Positions 56,408 to 64,000 of a DNA stretch of 64,000 nucleotides are shown piece after piece. Location of the stretch: the NCBI RefSeq assembly GCF_003970695.1, contig NZ_CP034570.1, positions 372,001 through 436,000 on the forward strand, given 5' to 3'. A program made the translations under genes and the position numbers. The DNA is from Maribacter sp. MJ134 (GTDB lineage: Bacteria > Bacteroidota > Bacteroidia > Flavobacteriales > Flavobacteriaceae). Position 1 is the first letter of the stretch, and each line of letters starts with the position of its first letter. The notes below the pieces were generated by a model that ran no database searches, was not told the origin of the DNA, and saw nothing but the letters and a program-made list of their open reading frames with translations.

Positions 56408-58669
56408 TTAATTTTTGAACTTTTTTTCTTTCTTCTTATTTGGGTTTTTAAAAAGACGTTTAAAAAAACCATCTCTTTTGATAGGCTCGCAGTCTAGCGC
56501 GGTTAGCACGGAAGCACTGGGCTGGGGAAATTTGGCCTGGGTAATTTCAGTAAAGGTCTTGTCTTTATTCAATTCTTGATACCACAGCGCAAAAAGAGGT
56601 AGTGCGGCGTTGGCACCTTGGCCTAAGCTGGTGTTTTTGAAACCTATTTCATGATTATCCAGGCCCACCCAAGTAAGGTGTATCAGTTTTGGAGTCAGGG
56701 CAACGAACCAAGCATCTTTATTATTCTGAGTAGTGCCTGTTTTCCCTGCAATATCATTCTTTAAATTATAGGTGTCCCGTATTCTGGAAGCAGTACCAGA
56801 GTCAATAGTAGCCTTCATCATTTCTATCATAATTGCGCCATTTTCCTTCGAAAAAGCGCTTTTTTCGTTCATTTTTGATTCAAAACTGGCTAAAATAGAG
56901 TCATTTTGATTGGTAATACGCTTAATGATAAACGGTTCTATGGTTTTACCTTCATTTAAATAACTGGTATAGGCCTTGGCCATTTCGGTCATTCTAATTT
57001 CACCTGTGCCCAAGGCCAGGGAGGGTAATTTAGGAAGCTTCTCCTTGATTCCCATTTTCTTGGCCTGCTCCAAAACATGCCCTATTCCCGTTTTTTCTAA
57101 AACTTTTACGGCAATCGTGTTTACCGAATTGCTCAGCCCTTGTTCCATGGAGTATTTGAGATAGGTTTCATTCTTTTCGCCGGAGTTACTGGGAGACCAT
57201 CCCTCTAAATTTTTATAGGCAATTTCCTGAGCGGAAAAATAGGTACATGGGGCTATACCTTTTTCTAGGGCAGCCGTATATACAATAGGTTTAAATGTAG
57301 AGCCTACTTGACGTTTGCTTTGTGAAATATGGTCGTATTTAAAGCGTTTGAAGTCCACACCGCCTATCCAAGTGAATACAGCTCCCGTATGGGCGTCCAT
57401 GGACATGGTCCCCGTATTCAAAATCTTACTGTAATACTGAATGCTGTCCCAGGTACTGGCATCTTTCTCAAAGTCGCCCTGCCAACTAGAAAATGTTATT
57501 TTACGGGTGTTGTTCTTAAGGCTATCTATTATTTCAGATTCCTTAAAGCCTTGATTTTTCAATTTTCTAAAAATTGAGCTCCGCTTCACAATTTTATTCA
57601 TAAGTATCTTGTCCTTTAACCAGGGCGCATTTTTTCCATAACTTTTTTCAAAACTTTCCTGTAATTGGGTCATATGCCTTGCCATAACCTCTTCCGCTAA
57701 TTTTTGCATTTTATAATTGAGCGTTGTATATATTTTTAAACCACTGGTGTAGAGGTTTAAATTGCCTCCTTTCTCATTTTCCTGCTCGGTCCATTTTATG
57801 AGTTGTTTGCGCACTTCTTCCCTAAAATAGGGTGCCAAGCCGGCATTGTAGTCAAATTCCCTATAATCCAAGGCCAGCTTGGTATCCATAGATGCCTTCA
57901 ATTCGTTTTTGTCAATAAAACCATTGCGATGCATCGCCGCGAGTACAACGTTTCTGCGGGTAAGACTTTTATCTGGAAAAATTCGGGGATTATAGCCGTA
58001 AGTGGCCTTTAGCATACCAACCAAGGTGGCCGCCTGGGGATATGAAAGATTTTTAGTTCTTGTATTAAAGAACTTTAAGGCCGCACTTTCAATCCCGAAA
58101 GTGTTATCGCCGAAGGACACCGTGTTCAGATAATGAGCGAGAATTTCTTCTTTTGAAAAAATAGTTTCCAGTCTTTTAGCTATCAACATTTCCTTGAACT
58201 TATCTACGACGATATTGGTCTCATTACGCTCTTTTCTCGGATAGAGATTTTTAGCCAATTGTTGGGTAATGGTGCTACCGCCTCCAGAGGAAGTGTCCCC
58301 CATAAGTATGGTTTTGAGACCTACTCTAAAAAGACTTTTATAATCTATTCCGGAGTGGTCGTAAAAGCGCTCATCTTCAATTGCGATGAGCGCGTGAAGC
58401 ACCTTATCAGGTATGGCATCGAAAGGAATGGGTTGGCGGTCGTTGAGGTAATATTTACCTATCAACACACTGTCTGCCGAAAAAACTTCCGAAGCCTCTT
58501 GATATTTAAAACTGGCCAGTTCCTCGGAGCTGGGAAGCTTGCCCCATGCACCTAGATATATACTTGCTATGAATACGAACAAGACCAGAAAAGACAACCC
58601 TATCGTAACTAGAAAATACCGCAGGAGCTTTGGTTTTATTCGCTTTATAATACCGAACAACTTTTTCAT
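56408..58669 (-). CDS. Class A penicillin-binding protein (PBP1A-type transglycosylase/transpeptidase)
   Basis: A 753-residue peptidoglycan synthase. It has a short cytoplasmic basic N-terminus, a membrane anchor at ~18-39, and a GT51 glycosyltransferase domain with IAIEDERFYDHSGID (catalytic Glu near 98) and GGGSTITQQLAKNLY (129-143). The transpeptidase domain has GSTFKPIVYTA (SxxK), SNSVNTIA (SxN) and KTGTTQNN (KTG). A Lys-rich tail ends the protein. It is divergent from the S1/P1 nuclease gene and 65 bp from the SPFH start. Both enzymatic domains look intact. Confidence 0.96.
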   Translation of the reverse strand: MKKLFGIIKRIKPKLLRYFLVTIGLSFLVLFVFIASIYLGAWGKLPSSEELASFKYQEASEVFSADSVLIGKYYLNDRQPIPFDAIPDKVLHALIAIEDERFYDHSGIDYKSLFRVGLKTILMGDTSSGGGSTITQQLAKNLYPRKERNETNIVVDKFKEMLIAKRLETIFSKEEILAHYLNTVSFGDNTFGIESAALKFFNTRTKNLSYPQAATLVGMLKATYGYNPRIFPDKSLTRRNVVLAAMHRNGFIDKNELKASMDTKLALDYREFDYNAGLAPYFREEVRKQLIKWTEQENEKGGNLNLYTSGLKIYTTLNYKMQKLAEEVMARHMTQLQESFEKSYGKNAPWLKDKILMNKIVKRSSIFRKLKNQGFKESEIIDSLKNNTRKITFSSWQGDFEKDASTWDSIQYYSKILNTGTMSMDAHTGAVFTWIGGVDFKRFKYDHISQSKRQVGSTFKPIVYTAALEKGIAPCTYFSAQEIAYKNLEGWSPSNSGEKNETYLKYSMEQGLSNSVNTIAVKVLEKTGIGHVLEQAKKMGIKEKLPKLPSLALGTGEIRMTEMAKAYTSYLNEGKTIEPFIIKRITNQNDSILASFESKMNEKSAFSKENGAIMIEMMKATIDSGTASRIRDTYNLKNDIAGKTGTTQNNKDAWFVALTPKLIHLTWVGLDNHEIGFKNTSLGQGANAALPLFALWYQELNKDKTFTEITQAKFPQPSASVLTALDCEPIKRDGFFKRLFKNPNKKKEKKFKN

Positions 58670-58735
58670 GATTGCAAGATGTAATTAAAATGTAAGCCTA
58701 ATAGCTTTTTAACAATAACTTAAAATATGATGGTC

Positions 58736-58743
58736 TATTTTTG
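58736..58743 (+). promoter_or_regulatory. Putative -7 element for the S1/P1 nuclease gene
   Basis: TATTTTTG matches TAnnTTTG, 15 bp before the ATG at 58759, in the 89-bp gap between divergent genes. No clear -33 TTG at the right distance. Confidence 0.4.
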
Positions 58744-58758
58744 ATACAAATTTAGGGC

Positions 58759-59532
58759 ATGAAAAATATAGTTATACTGGTTTTTTTAGTGACGCAATTT
58801 TCTTTTGGGAACGATGTTATATGGTCCAAAACGGGACATAGGGTTGTAGGAGAGGTAGCCCAAGCGCATTTATCAAGAAGAGCGAAAAAGGCAATACATA
58901 AGATTCTTAAGGGTCAAAGCTTGGCAGCGGTCGCTAATTTTGGTGATGAAATCAAGGCAGATAGGCAGTTTAGAAAGTTTAGTGCTTGGCATTACGTGAA
59001 TTTTCCGGCTGATAAGAATTATCGGGATGTTGAACCGAGCGAGTATGGCGATTTGGTAATGGGCATTAATTCCTGTATTTCTATAATCAAGGACCCCAGC
59101 AGTGCTGAAGAAGACCTTGCTTTTTATCTAAAGTTCTTGGTCCATTTGATAGGTGATTTGCATCAGCCCATGCATGTGGGTCGTTTGGAAGATAAGGGCG
59201 GAAACGATATACAGGTACAATGGTTCGGTGACGGGAGTAACTTACACCGGGTTTGGGATTCCAATATGATTAATGACTATGGAATGAGTTTTACGGAACT
59301 CTCGGATAAATTACCGGTTCTCACCAAAAATGAGATAAAGGAACTACAAAAGGGCGATGTGTACGACTGGGTAGAAGAATCTCAAGATATTGCGAACGAA
59401 ATCTACAACTCCGTAACGGTAGGCGAAAAAATCGGTTACCAATACAGCTATACCTGGTGGGACACGGTAGAGACACAATTACAAAAAGGAGGAATACGTC
59501 TGGCCGCTGTACTGAATAGCATTTTTGAATAG
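58759..59532 (+). CDS. S1/P1 family nuclease
   Basis: A 257-residue secreted zinc nuclease that cleaves single-stranded nucleic acids and has 3'-nucleotidase activity in characterised members. After a signal peptide, Trp22 and His27 in WSKTGHRVVGE correspond to the N-terminal Trp/His zinc ligands of S1/P1. Further ligands are in FGDEIKAD, WHYVNFP and HLIGDLHQPMHVGR...GGNDIQVQWF. The family normally has Trp as the mature N-terminus, so processing just before Trp22 is expected. It would serve extracellular phosphate or nucleotide scavenging. Confidence 0.95.
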   Translation: MKNIVILVFLVTQFSFGNDVIWSKTGHRVVGEVAQAHLSRRAKKAIHKILKGQSLAAVANFGDEIKADRQFRKFSAWHYVNFPADKNYRDVEPSEYGDLVMGINSCISIIKDPSSAEEDLAFYLKFLVHLIGDLHQPMHVGRLEDKGGNDIQVQWFGDGSNLHRVWDSNMINDYGMSFTELSDKLPVLTKNEIKELQKGDVYDWVEESQDIANEIYNSVTVGEKIGYQYSYTWWDTVETQLQKGGIRLAAVLNSIFE

Positions 59533-59543
59533 AAAATCTAGTA

Positions 59544-59822
59544 TTACCTTTTAGAAATTTTATTTCCGGTAATTTGCCTTTGACGTGAACATTTAAAACG
59601 GTCCACGTCGTTGGTCCTTAATTTGGCATGTTTGGTTGCTCTACCTTGCACTCTCTTGCGCCACATACGAAAACTACTGGGTTTCATTTCCTTTCTCATG
59701 ATTTCTATCGTCTCCTGTTCGGATATTCCAAACTGAAAAGTTATGGCGTCAAAAGGTGTACGGTCTTCCCAGGCCATTTCTATTATACGGTCCAATTCTA
59801 TTTCTGTAAATTCTTTTTTCAT
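59544..59822 (-). CDS. TIGR03643 (DUF2805) family protein
   Basis: A 92-residue basic protein with the TIGR03643 pattern: FTEIELDRIIEMAWEDRTPFDAI in the N-terminal half, then FGISEQETIEIMRKEMKPSSFRMWRKRVQGR (spread over residues 31-61). It is a predicted helix-turn-helix-like small protein of unknown function. It converges with the S1/P1 gene, 11 bp apart. Confidence 0.92.
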   Translation of the reverse strand: MKKEFTEIELDRIIEMAWEDRTPFDAITFQFGISEQETIEIMRKEMKPSSFRMWRKRVQGRATKHAKLRTNDVDRFKCSRQRQITGNKISKR

Positions 59823-59890
59823 AGCAGTACAAATATACGAACCAAAAAAGAATGGTCTTTGGCACGACCTTTGAAATAGGATATGTAATT

Positions 59891-59947
59891 ATGAGCAGCG
59901 CGAATATTGGTTTAATTTGTCCCTATACTAAAGATAGTTGCCCATAA
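59891..59947 (+). CDS. Possible 18-residue peptide gene before a terminator
   Basis: An ATG-initiated frame encoding MSSANIGLICPYTKDSCP, stop TAA, followed 13 bp later by a strong hairpin plus T-run (59961-59989). It is oriented away from the TIGR03643 gene and no plus-strand gene follows. It may be a small Cys-containing peptide, or the hairpin may end a small RNA. Support is the position only. Confidence 0.25.
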   Translation: MSSANIGLICPYTKDSCP

Positions 59948-59960
59948 AATAACGGACTTT

Positions 59961-59989
59961 AAAAACCGGTTCCCACGGCCGGTTTTTTT
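59961..59989. terminator. Hairpin terminator with flanking A- and T-runs
   Basis: AAAAACCGG pairs with CCGGTTTTT around an 11-nt region and is followed by further T. It would end a plus-strand transcript that starts in the 59823-59960 gap, where no normal-size gene is found. In the minus direction it could also act on read-through from alkB. Confidence 0.75.
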
Positions 59990-60027
59990 ACTCGATAATC
60001 GAGAGTTAAATGTTCCGTGGCTTACTT

Positions 60028-60055
60028 CAGAAAAAGAGTTCGTTTTCCTACGAAC
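60028..60055 (-). terminator. Probable terminator of the araC-alkB transcript
   Basis: On the minus strand GTTCGT pairs with ACGAAC around a 6-nt loop and is followed by TCTTTTTCTG. It lies 27 bp past the alkB stop codon. A separate 13-bp palindrome CTCGATAATCGAG is at 59991-60003. Confidence 0.5.
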
Positions 60056-60081
60056 ACTTGCCGCGCTTGGCCTGAGACTAT

Positions 60082-60681
60082 TTATTCTATGATACGAAAG
60101 GTGAGGTTAATGCGCTCTCCAATAGGTTTGGCCGTTTTAGGTATCTGGTGCTTCCAAAAATGCTGGGTTTTTCCTTGCATTAGTAGCAGGCTACCGTGTT
60201 CTAAAAGGATTTTTGTTTTTAATTCTGGGTCTGTATTGTGCTTCAGATTAAAAAAGCGTTCAGCTCCCAGACTTATTGAGGCGATAATAGGGTTTTTGCC
60301 CAATTCTTTTTCGTTATCGGCATGCCATCCATTACTATCCCTGCCGTCTCTATATAAATTTAGCAGACATGTCGTAAACTCGCAATCGGCGATATCCTCA
60401 ATCTTGTTCTTAAGCCGTAGAAGTTCTTCTGTAAACTGATGCGGGGTCATCTTAATATTGGAATAAGAGTAGGGCAGTTCATTGTTGGCATAAAGTGCGG
60501 TAAGTCTTGGTTGCGCATGCACCTTTCCAAATACCTTTATATTATCTTGTTGCCAGACAACCCTATCCTTAAGGGAGTTAAAGTATTCGGTCGCCTTTTC
60601 TGGTGCTAAGAATTTTGGATAATAGCGTATGGTGCTATCCGGTAGATTTAAATCTATGGGTTCATTAAAAAGGCCCTGCAT
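60082..60681 (-). CDS. alkB: Alpha-ketoglutarate-dependent dioxygenase AlkB
   Basis: A 199-residue Fe(II)/2-oxoglutarate dioxygenase that removes alkyl groups from DNA or RNA bases. Iron ligands His120 and Asp122 (GWHADNE) and His178 (FWKHQIPK), and the 2-oxoglutarate-binding Arg190/Arg196 (GERINLTFR), are all present. The length fits the short AlkB/ALKBH2-like group. Its start overlaps the stop of the upstream araC gene (TAATG), so translation is coupled. Confidence 0.95.
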   Translation of the reverse strand: MQGLFNEPIDLNLPDSTIRYYPKFLAPEKATEYFNSLKDRVVWQQDNIKVFGKVHAQPRLTALYANNELPYSYSNIKMTPHQFTEELLRLKNKIEDIADCEFTTCLLNLYRDGRDSNGWHADNEKELGKNPIIASISLGAERFFNLKHNTDPELKTKILLEHGSLLLMQGKTQHFWKHQIPKTAKPIGERINLTFRIIE

Positions 60682-61553
60682 TAACTTAATACCGTTTTAA
60701 GTTGATTTCTATATTCCGAAGGGTTTTGTCCCGTAAAGGCCTTAAAGGATTTGTTGAAATGAGAAAAGTTATTAAATCCACATTCAAAACATACCTCGGT
60801 AATGCTCATGGGCTTTTCCGCTAACAGTTTGGATGCATGCACCAGTCTGTATTCGTTAACGAACTGTATGAAGGTCTTGTTGGTTATCTTTTTAAAATAC
60901 CTACAGAAAGAGGGTATGGTCATGCTGGTAATGCCAGCTATTTCCTCTAAAGTAATTTCTTCCTTAAAGTTGTTCTTTACGTGATTGAATACTACATTAA
61001 TACGGTCATTATCCTTTATATCTGTCTCCAAGGAAAAGCCTTCGGCATTCAAAAGTTTTATTTCGGTAGAATTGGCCAATTCGTTTAGAATGTTGAGAAT
61101 GGACAGGAGTCGTTGAAAATCAGTCTGGTATTCCAATACTTCCATCTTTTCTCCAATTTTACGTTTGGTTTTACCGGAGAAGGTGATACCACCATTAGCA
61201 GTGGTAAAAAGTTTCTGTATTTTCTGCATTTCAGGGATATTGAAAAAATCGTTCCCTAAAAAATCCAACTTCATTTGAATTACCGTTTCGCTAGTATTTC
61301 CTGTGAGCCTATCCGTTAACCCACAGTGTGGTAAGTTACTACCGATTAAAATAAGTTCTCCGTTAGTGTAATAGGATACATGACTTCCAATTTGTCTTTT
61401 CCCGGAACCACCGTTGACATACACCAACTCTATTTCTGGATGATAATGCCAGGCGTAGTTCTTGTTCAACTTAGATTGGTCAAATTTCTGGTACGTAAAA
61501 GAGTGACCAAAAGTGGGTTCTATGGCTTCAAAAGCAGGTTTTTGAGTAATCAT
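60681..61553 (-). CDS. AraC family transcriptional regulator
   Basis: A 290-residue regulator with an N-terminal cupin-like sensing domain (~20-120, with WHYHPEIELVYVNGGSGKR) and a C-terminal AraC double helix-turn-helix (~195-288: EEIAGITSMTIPSFCRYFKKITNKTF and ITEVCFECGFNNFSHFNKSFKAFTGQNPSEYR, each a conserved block). Cupin-AraC regulators usually sense sugars or small metabolites. The TAATG overlap with alkB suggests one operon, but this is not the Ada-type alkylation sensor, since no Cys-based methyl acceptor domain is present. Confidence 0.94.
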   Translation of the reverse strand: MITQKPAFEAIEPTFGHSFTYQKFDQSKLNKNYAWHYHPEIELVYVNGGSGKRQIGSHVSYYTNGELILIGSNLPHCGLTDRLTGNTSETVIQMKLDFLGNDFFNIPEMQKIQKLFTTANGGITFSGKTKRKIGEKMEVLEYQTDFQRLLSILNILNELANSTEIKLLNAEGFSLETDIKDNDRINVVFNHVKNNFKEEITLEEIAGITSMTIPSFCRYFKKITNKTFIQFVNEYRLVHASKLLAEKPMSITEVCFECGFNNFSHFNKSFKAFTGQNPSEYRNQLKTVLS

Positions 61554-61723
61554 AGCAAATGATAATTTTTATATAAAATTAGTCAACAAAGGTTTTAAGA
61601 ATATTTACAAAATTACCAATAATATGTGCAATATTAACCATCTAAATAAATGAAGGGGTAATCGTTGTTAAAATAGAACATAAAATGGGAAAATATCATG
61701 TAGTGAGAAGCTAGGACCGGACC

Positions 61724-61731
61724 TAAATTTG
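61724..61731 (+). promoter_or_regulatory. Putative -7 element for the small secreted protein gene
   Basis: TAAATTTG matches TAnnTTTG, 37 bp before the ATG at 61769. The -33 region has no evident TTG. Confidence 0.45.
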
Positions 61732-61768
61732 CCTTGTAACTATTTATTAATCTTAAAAACAGATTATT

Positions 61769-62353
61769 ATGAAAACAATTTTAAAACTTACAACAGTTGT
61801 TGCCTTAATGCTTTCTACAGTAGTTGGCTTGGCAGAAGAAACGAAATTAAATCTAGTAGCGCTTACTAAAGCTAAGAGTTTACTATTAACATTAGAGAAC
61901 AGTTCTGAGGATTTATCCGTACGTTTAGTAGATGCCGATATGAATCTTATATATGCTGAAACTATTACCAATAGCACCATCAGTAAAAAGTTTGATTTAA
62001 GGAACTTGAACGACGGAACATATTACTTTTACACGTCGGATAATTTCAAGAACTACATGTACACTATGGTCATAGCGGATAATGTTCTTAGAATTTTGGA
62101 TACGGAAGAGCGTGTAAAGCCTTACTTTAGAAAGACAAAGAACAAGATTTACATGAACTTCCTAAACTTGGAAAAAACTCCTGTAGAGATTAAGGTTTAC
62201 GATGCGGATTATAGATTGGTTTTTTCAGAAATTAGAAATGAAGAATTAATAGTAGAAAAAGCGTTTGATTTTTCAGATGCCTTTTCCGGTAGTTATACAG
62301 TAGTAATTACGGATAGTACAGCTACCTATACAGAAGATTTTACAGTTGATTAA
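61769..62353 (+). CDS. Small secreted beta-sandwich protein, unknown function
   Basis: A 194-residue protein with a signal peptide (MKTILKLTTVVALMLSTVVG, cleavage near GLAEE). The mature part has two similar beta-rich halves of about 85 residues; each contains a pattern like VRLVDADMNLIYAETI...FDLRNLNDGTYYFY and VKVYDADYRLVFSEI...FDFSDAFSGSYTV, so an internal duplication is likely. This resembles the strand pattern of Bacteroidota secretion-tail domains, but lacks their conserved end. It is a single-gene transcript with its own promoter and terminator. Confidence 0.8.
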   Translation: MKTILKLTTVVALMLSTVVGLAEETKLNLVALTKAKSLLLTLENSSEDLSVRLVDADMNLIYAETITNSTISKKFDLRNLNDGTYYFYTSDNFKNYMYTMVIADNVLRILDTEERVKPYFRKTKNKIYMNFLNLEKTPVEIKVYDADYRLVFSEIRNEELIVEKAFDFSDAFSGSYTVVITDSTATYTEDFTVD

Positions 62354-62373
62354 GTTAGGTTAAATTTCAAGGA

Positions 62374-62407
62374 AAAGAGGGGACGGGCGCGTCCCCTCTT
62401 TGTTTTA
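62374..62407. terminator. Bidirectional terminator between the secreted protein and DoxX
   Basis: AAAGAGGGGAC pairs with GTCCCCTCTTT around a 6-nt GC-rich loop, with T-runs on the plus side. It separates the converging 61769 gene and doxX gene. Confidence 0.88.
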
Positions 62408-62773
62408 TCAATATTTTAAATAAGAGAAAGCCCAAAACATGAGTGCGAACTGTAAGGGAATACGGAGCACTAAAATCCATCTAGGGATACCTGCTGCCTG
62501 TTTTTCACCGGTAAGCATATAAACGTGCACAAGCAGAAAGATAAGGAGCATTGCTATAATACCGTAAATGGCAAAATTTTTAGTGGGTCTAAACAACAAG
62601 GCTGCACCCAAGAACACTTCCGCTATTCCACTCCATAGTACCAAGGCCCTATGATTCGGTAAATACCTGGGCATGATTCTCAAATAAACTTTAGGTTTAA
62701 TAAAATGCATCAGACCGGCAAATATATAGAGGGCGGCCATTACATATAAATGCCATGGAAAAGATATTTGCAT
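62408..62773 (-). CDS. DoxX family membrane protein
   Basis: A 121-residue protein with four membrane helices and the DoxX-family features AALYIFAGLMHFIKPK, PRYLPNHRALVLWSGIAEVFLGAALL (in two parts, about residues 35-60) and a final AFSYLKY. Small DoxX proteins are quinone-linked or redox-associated membrane proteins in some bacteria; its role here is unknown. Its start codon overlaps the stop of the upstream MOSC gene (TAATG), implying translational coupling. Confidence 0.9.
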   Translation of the reverse strand: MQISFPWHLYVMAALYIFAGLMHFIKPKVYLRIMPRYLPNHRALVLWSGIAEVFLGAALLFRPTKNFAIYGIIAMLLIFLLVHVYMLTGEKQAAGIPRWILVLRIPLQFALMFWAFSYLKY

Positions 62774-63405
62774 TAAATGTATTTTTTAAATCGGTCCTTT
62801 TTATACTGGGGAACCGCATCGTTATCCATGAACAGGGCCAAAAGTTCCTTATCTTTTTGTCTCGTAAACAGCAGCTCGTAAAAATTCTTTACGGTTAAGG
62901 TATTTTCAGATTCTTTTACCAAGACCAAGGAATCCCCCGCAGTAACCGTTCCCTCTTCTAAAATCTTAACGTAGGTGCCGGGATGGTTATGCGCAATAAA
63001 TTGCCTTAATATTTCTTGTGTGCCAAAGCGAATACCCAATTTATAGCAGGGCTCTCTTGGTTGGGACACTTGTACCAAAGCAGAACCCAAACGATAGACA
63101 TTCCCTATCCTTATCTCATCTTCATCTAGACCTTGGACGGTAAGGTTTTCTCCGAACATGCCCCAGTCCCATTTTAATTTAGGATACAAATTTTTCCAGT
63201 AAGGATAGTAGTCTGCCGAAAAAAGATAGCAGGCCTTATTGATTCCTGCATGATGAACACGGTCTATTACGGTATCTCCCTTAACATCGTTCTTGGATAA
63301 ATACAGGGGTGCTTCCGTCGGGTATTTAAAAATACCGGTCTGTTCGTTTTTACCGTTCCATTCAACGGTGACCGCTTCTCCAATGTTTGTGGCAATGACC
63401 TTCAT
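62773..63405 (-). CDS. MOSC domain-containing protein (YiiM-like)
   Basis: A 210-residue protein with a MOSC domain (~30-165). Conserved features are DRVHHAGINKACY, WGMFGENLTVQGLDEDEI and the Cys120 motif REPCYKLGIRFG. MOSC proteins bind molybdenum cofactor or transfer sulfur; YiiM-type enzymes reduce N-hydroxylated compounds. It is coupled to doxX by a 1-bp overlap. Confidence 0.93.
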   Translation of the reverse strand: MKVIATNIGEAVTVEWNGKNEQTGIFKYPTEAPLYLSKNDVKGDTVIDRVHHAGINKACYLFSADYYPYWKNLYPKLKWDWGMFGENLTVQGLDEDEIRIGNVYRLGSALVQVSQPREPCYKLGIRFGTQEILRQFIAHNHPGTYVKILEEGTVTAGDSLVLVKESENTLTVKNFYELLFTRQKDKELLALFMDNDAVPQYKKDRFKKYI

Positions 63406-63475
63406 ACCGTGAAGATATAAAACCAGCCTCTATTTCAAAGGGGGTTTCAAATTATAATTTGATTAGTTATGATGA

Positions 63476-64000
63476 TTATTTAGTACTTAGCGAATCTACT
63501 CGTATATCGGCCGGTAGGGTAGTTCTATTGTCTTCAGGGAAATACCAAAATGGAATTGACACCCAATCTTCTGAAGCAATGGTATCGGTCTTAAATTTTT
63601 TGGTTTTAATCGAAAGTAAGTGTTTGCCCCTTTTGTAACCTATGAGGTCAATGAACATTTCTAGGTCTAATCTAGAATTGTCATTGGTTGTCAGCAATAA
63701 ATCACTCGCTACGGTTGCGCTATCAATTTGAAAATGAAACATTTCGTTGATGGTCTTTAGATACGTCTCCGTTTTGATTTTGGTAGTGTCTTTTTCCCTT
63801 GAAAACTTTATGAAATCGATACCTGTCTTGTATGTTCTCTCATCCGTTTCCGGTTTTAAAAGGGAATCATAAACAATAATATCATCTTCTATGAATTTAC
63901 GATAGGGAATGGTAATGTGTAGAAAGGGATCGGTAATGGTCTTTGATTGTATTGCTGTACTTCGCAAAAATTCTTTGTTCTTCGTGATCACATCTTTGTA
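63476..64000 (-). CDS. Hypothetical protein, 5' end outside window
   Basis: The frame stays open to the right edge (YKDVITKNKEF at the edge), so the GTG at 63991 is not a convincing start and the gene continues beyond the window. The visible ~174 residues are soluble, charged and mixed alpha/beta, with several short strands near the C-terminus (WVSIPFWYFPED). No domain is recognised. It ends 70 bp upstream of the MOSC gene start on the same strand. Confidence 0.6.
   Translation of the reverse strand, partial: YKDVITKNKEFLRSTAIQSKTITDPFLHITIPYRKFIEDDIIVYDSLLKPETDERTYKTGIDFIKFSREKDTTKIKTETYLKTINEMFHFQIDSATVASDLLLTTNDNSRLDLEMFIDLIGYKRGKHLLSIKTKKFKTDTIASEDWVSIPFWYFPEDNRTTLPADIRVDSLSTK

Noticed and set aside
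60681-61553. AraC-AlkB pair as an Ada-type adaptive alkylation response
   Set aside because: The regulator has a cupin sensing domain and no Ada methyl-acceptor Cys domain, so only operon coupling is supported.

Overview
The window is a chromosomal segment of a Bacteroidota bacterium, almost certainly a marine-type member of the Flavobacteriaceae. Evidence: the rpoBC ribosomal cluster has Bacteroidota-type neighbours (xer - hpf - tRNAs - tuf), secreted proteins carry the type B C-terminal sorting domain of the type IX secretion system (T9SS), PorP/SprF-family proteins and DUF5916 proteins are present, and several genes are preceded by the Bacteroidota promoter element TAnnTTTG. No genus is claimed.

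Layout. (1) 1-14.8 kb, housekeeping: the 3' part of a Xer recombinase, hpf, tRNA-Thr(TGT)/Tyr/Gly/Thr(GGT), tuf, tRNA-Trp, secE, nusG, rplK-rplA-rplJ-rplL, an attenuator-like hairpin, rpoB, rpoC, a strong terminator and a DUF3467 gene. (2) 14.8-16.4 kb: prfC on the minus strand, convergent with DUF3467 across a bidirectional terminator. (3) 16.7-42.7 kb, a 26-kb block of cell-surface genes, all on the plus strand: a thrombospondin-type-3 (TSP3) repeat T9SS protein, PorP/SprF and a TPR/OmpA protein; a Calx-beta/beta-helix protein; an 880-bp non-coding stretch with a strong stem-loop; a giant ~3,774-residue repeat protein made of shuffled 30-, 34-, 36- and 40-residue modules; then a second TSP3 T9SS protein (TTG start) and a second PorP/SprF. 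(4) 42.8-45.5 kb: a compact metabolic cluster (idi, queD-like, Bcp peroxiredoxin, manA, small conserved gene). (5) 45.6-58.7 kb, minus strand: DUF4369 lipoprotein, DUF819 membrane protein, HAD phosphatase, three tandem DUF5916 paralogues, a 55-residue ribbon-helix-helix (RHH) protein with an SPFH/Band-7 protein behind a symmetric operator-like sequence, and a class A penicillin-binding protein. (6) 58.7-64 kb: S1/P1 nuclease, TIGR03643 protein, AraC regulator coupled to AlkB, a small secreted protein, DoxX-MOSC pair, and a partial gene at the right edge.

How they work together. Region 1 is the transcription/translation core. Region 3 reads as two T9SS adhesin loci in which sortable TSP3 proteins are paired with PorP/SprF outer-membrane partners. 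The giant repeat protein lies 27 bp upstream of the second pair and is probably co-transcribed with it, but has no recognisable T9SS type A or B domain. Its repeat array shows nested segmental duplications at DNA level and much higher GC than its flanks. That locus (28.4-42.7 kb) and the RHH/SPFH operon with its operator are the most interesting parts of the window. No CRISPR array, insertion sequence, prophage or rRNA gene was seen.
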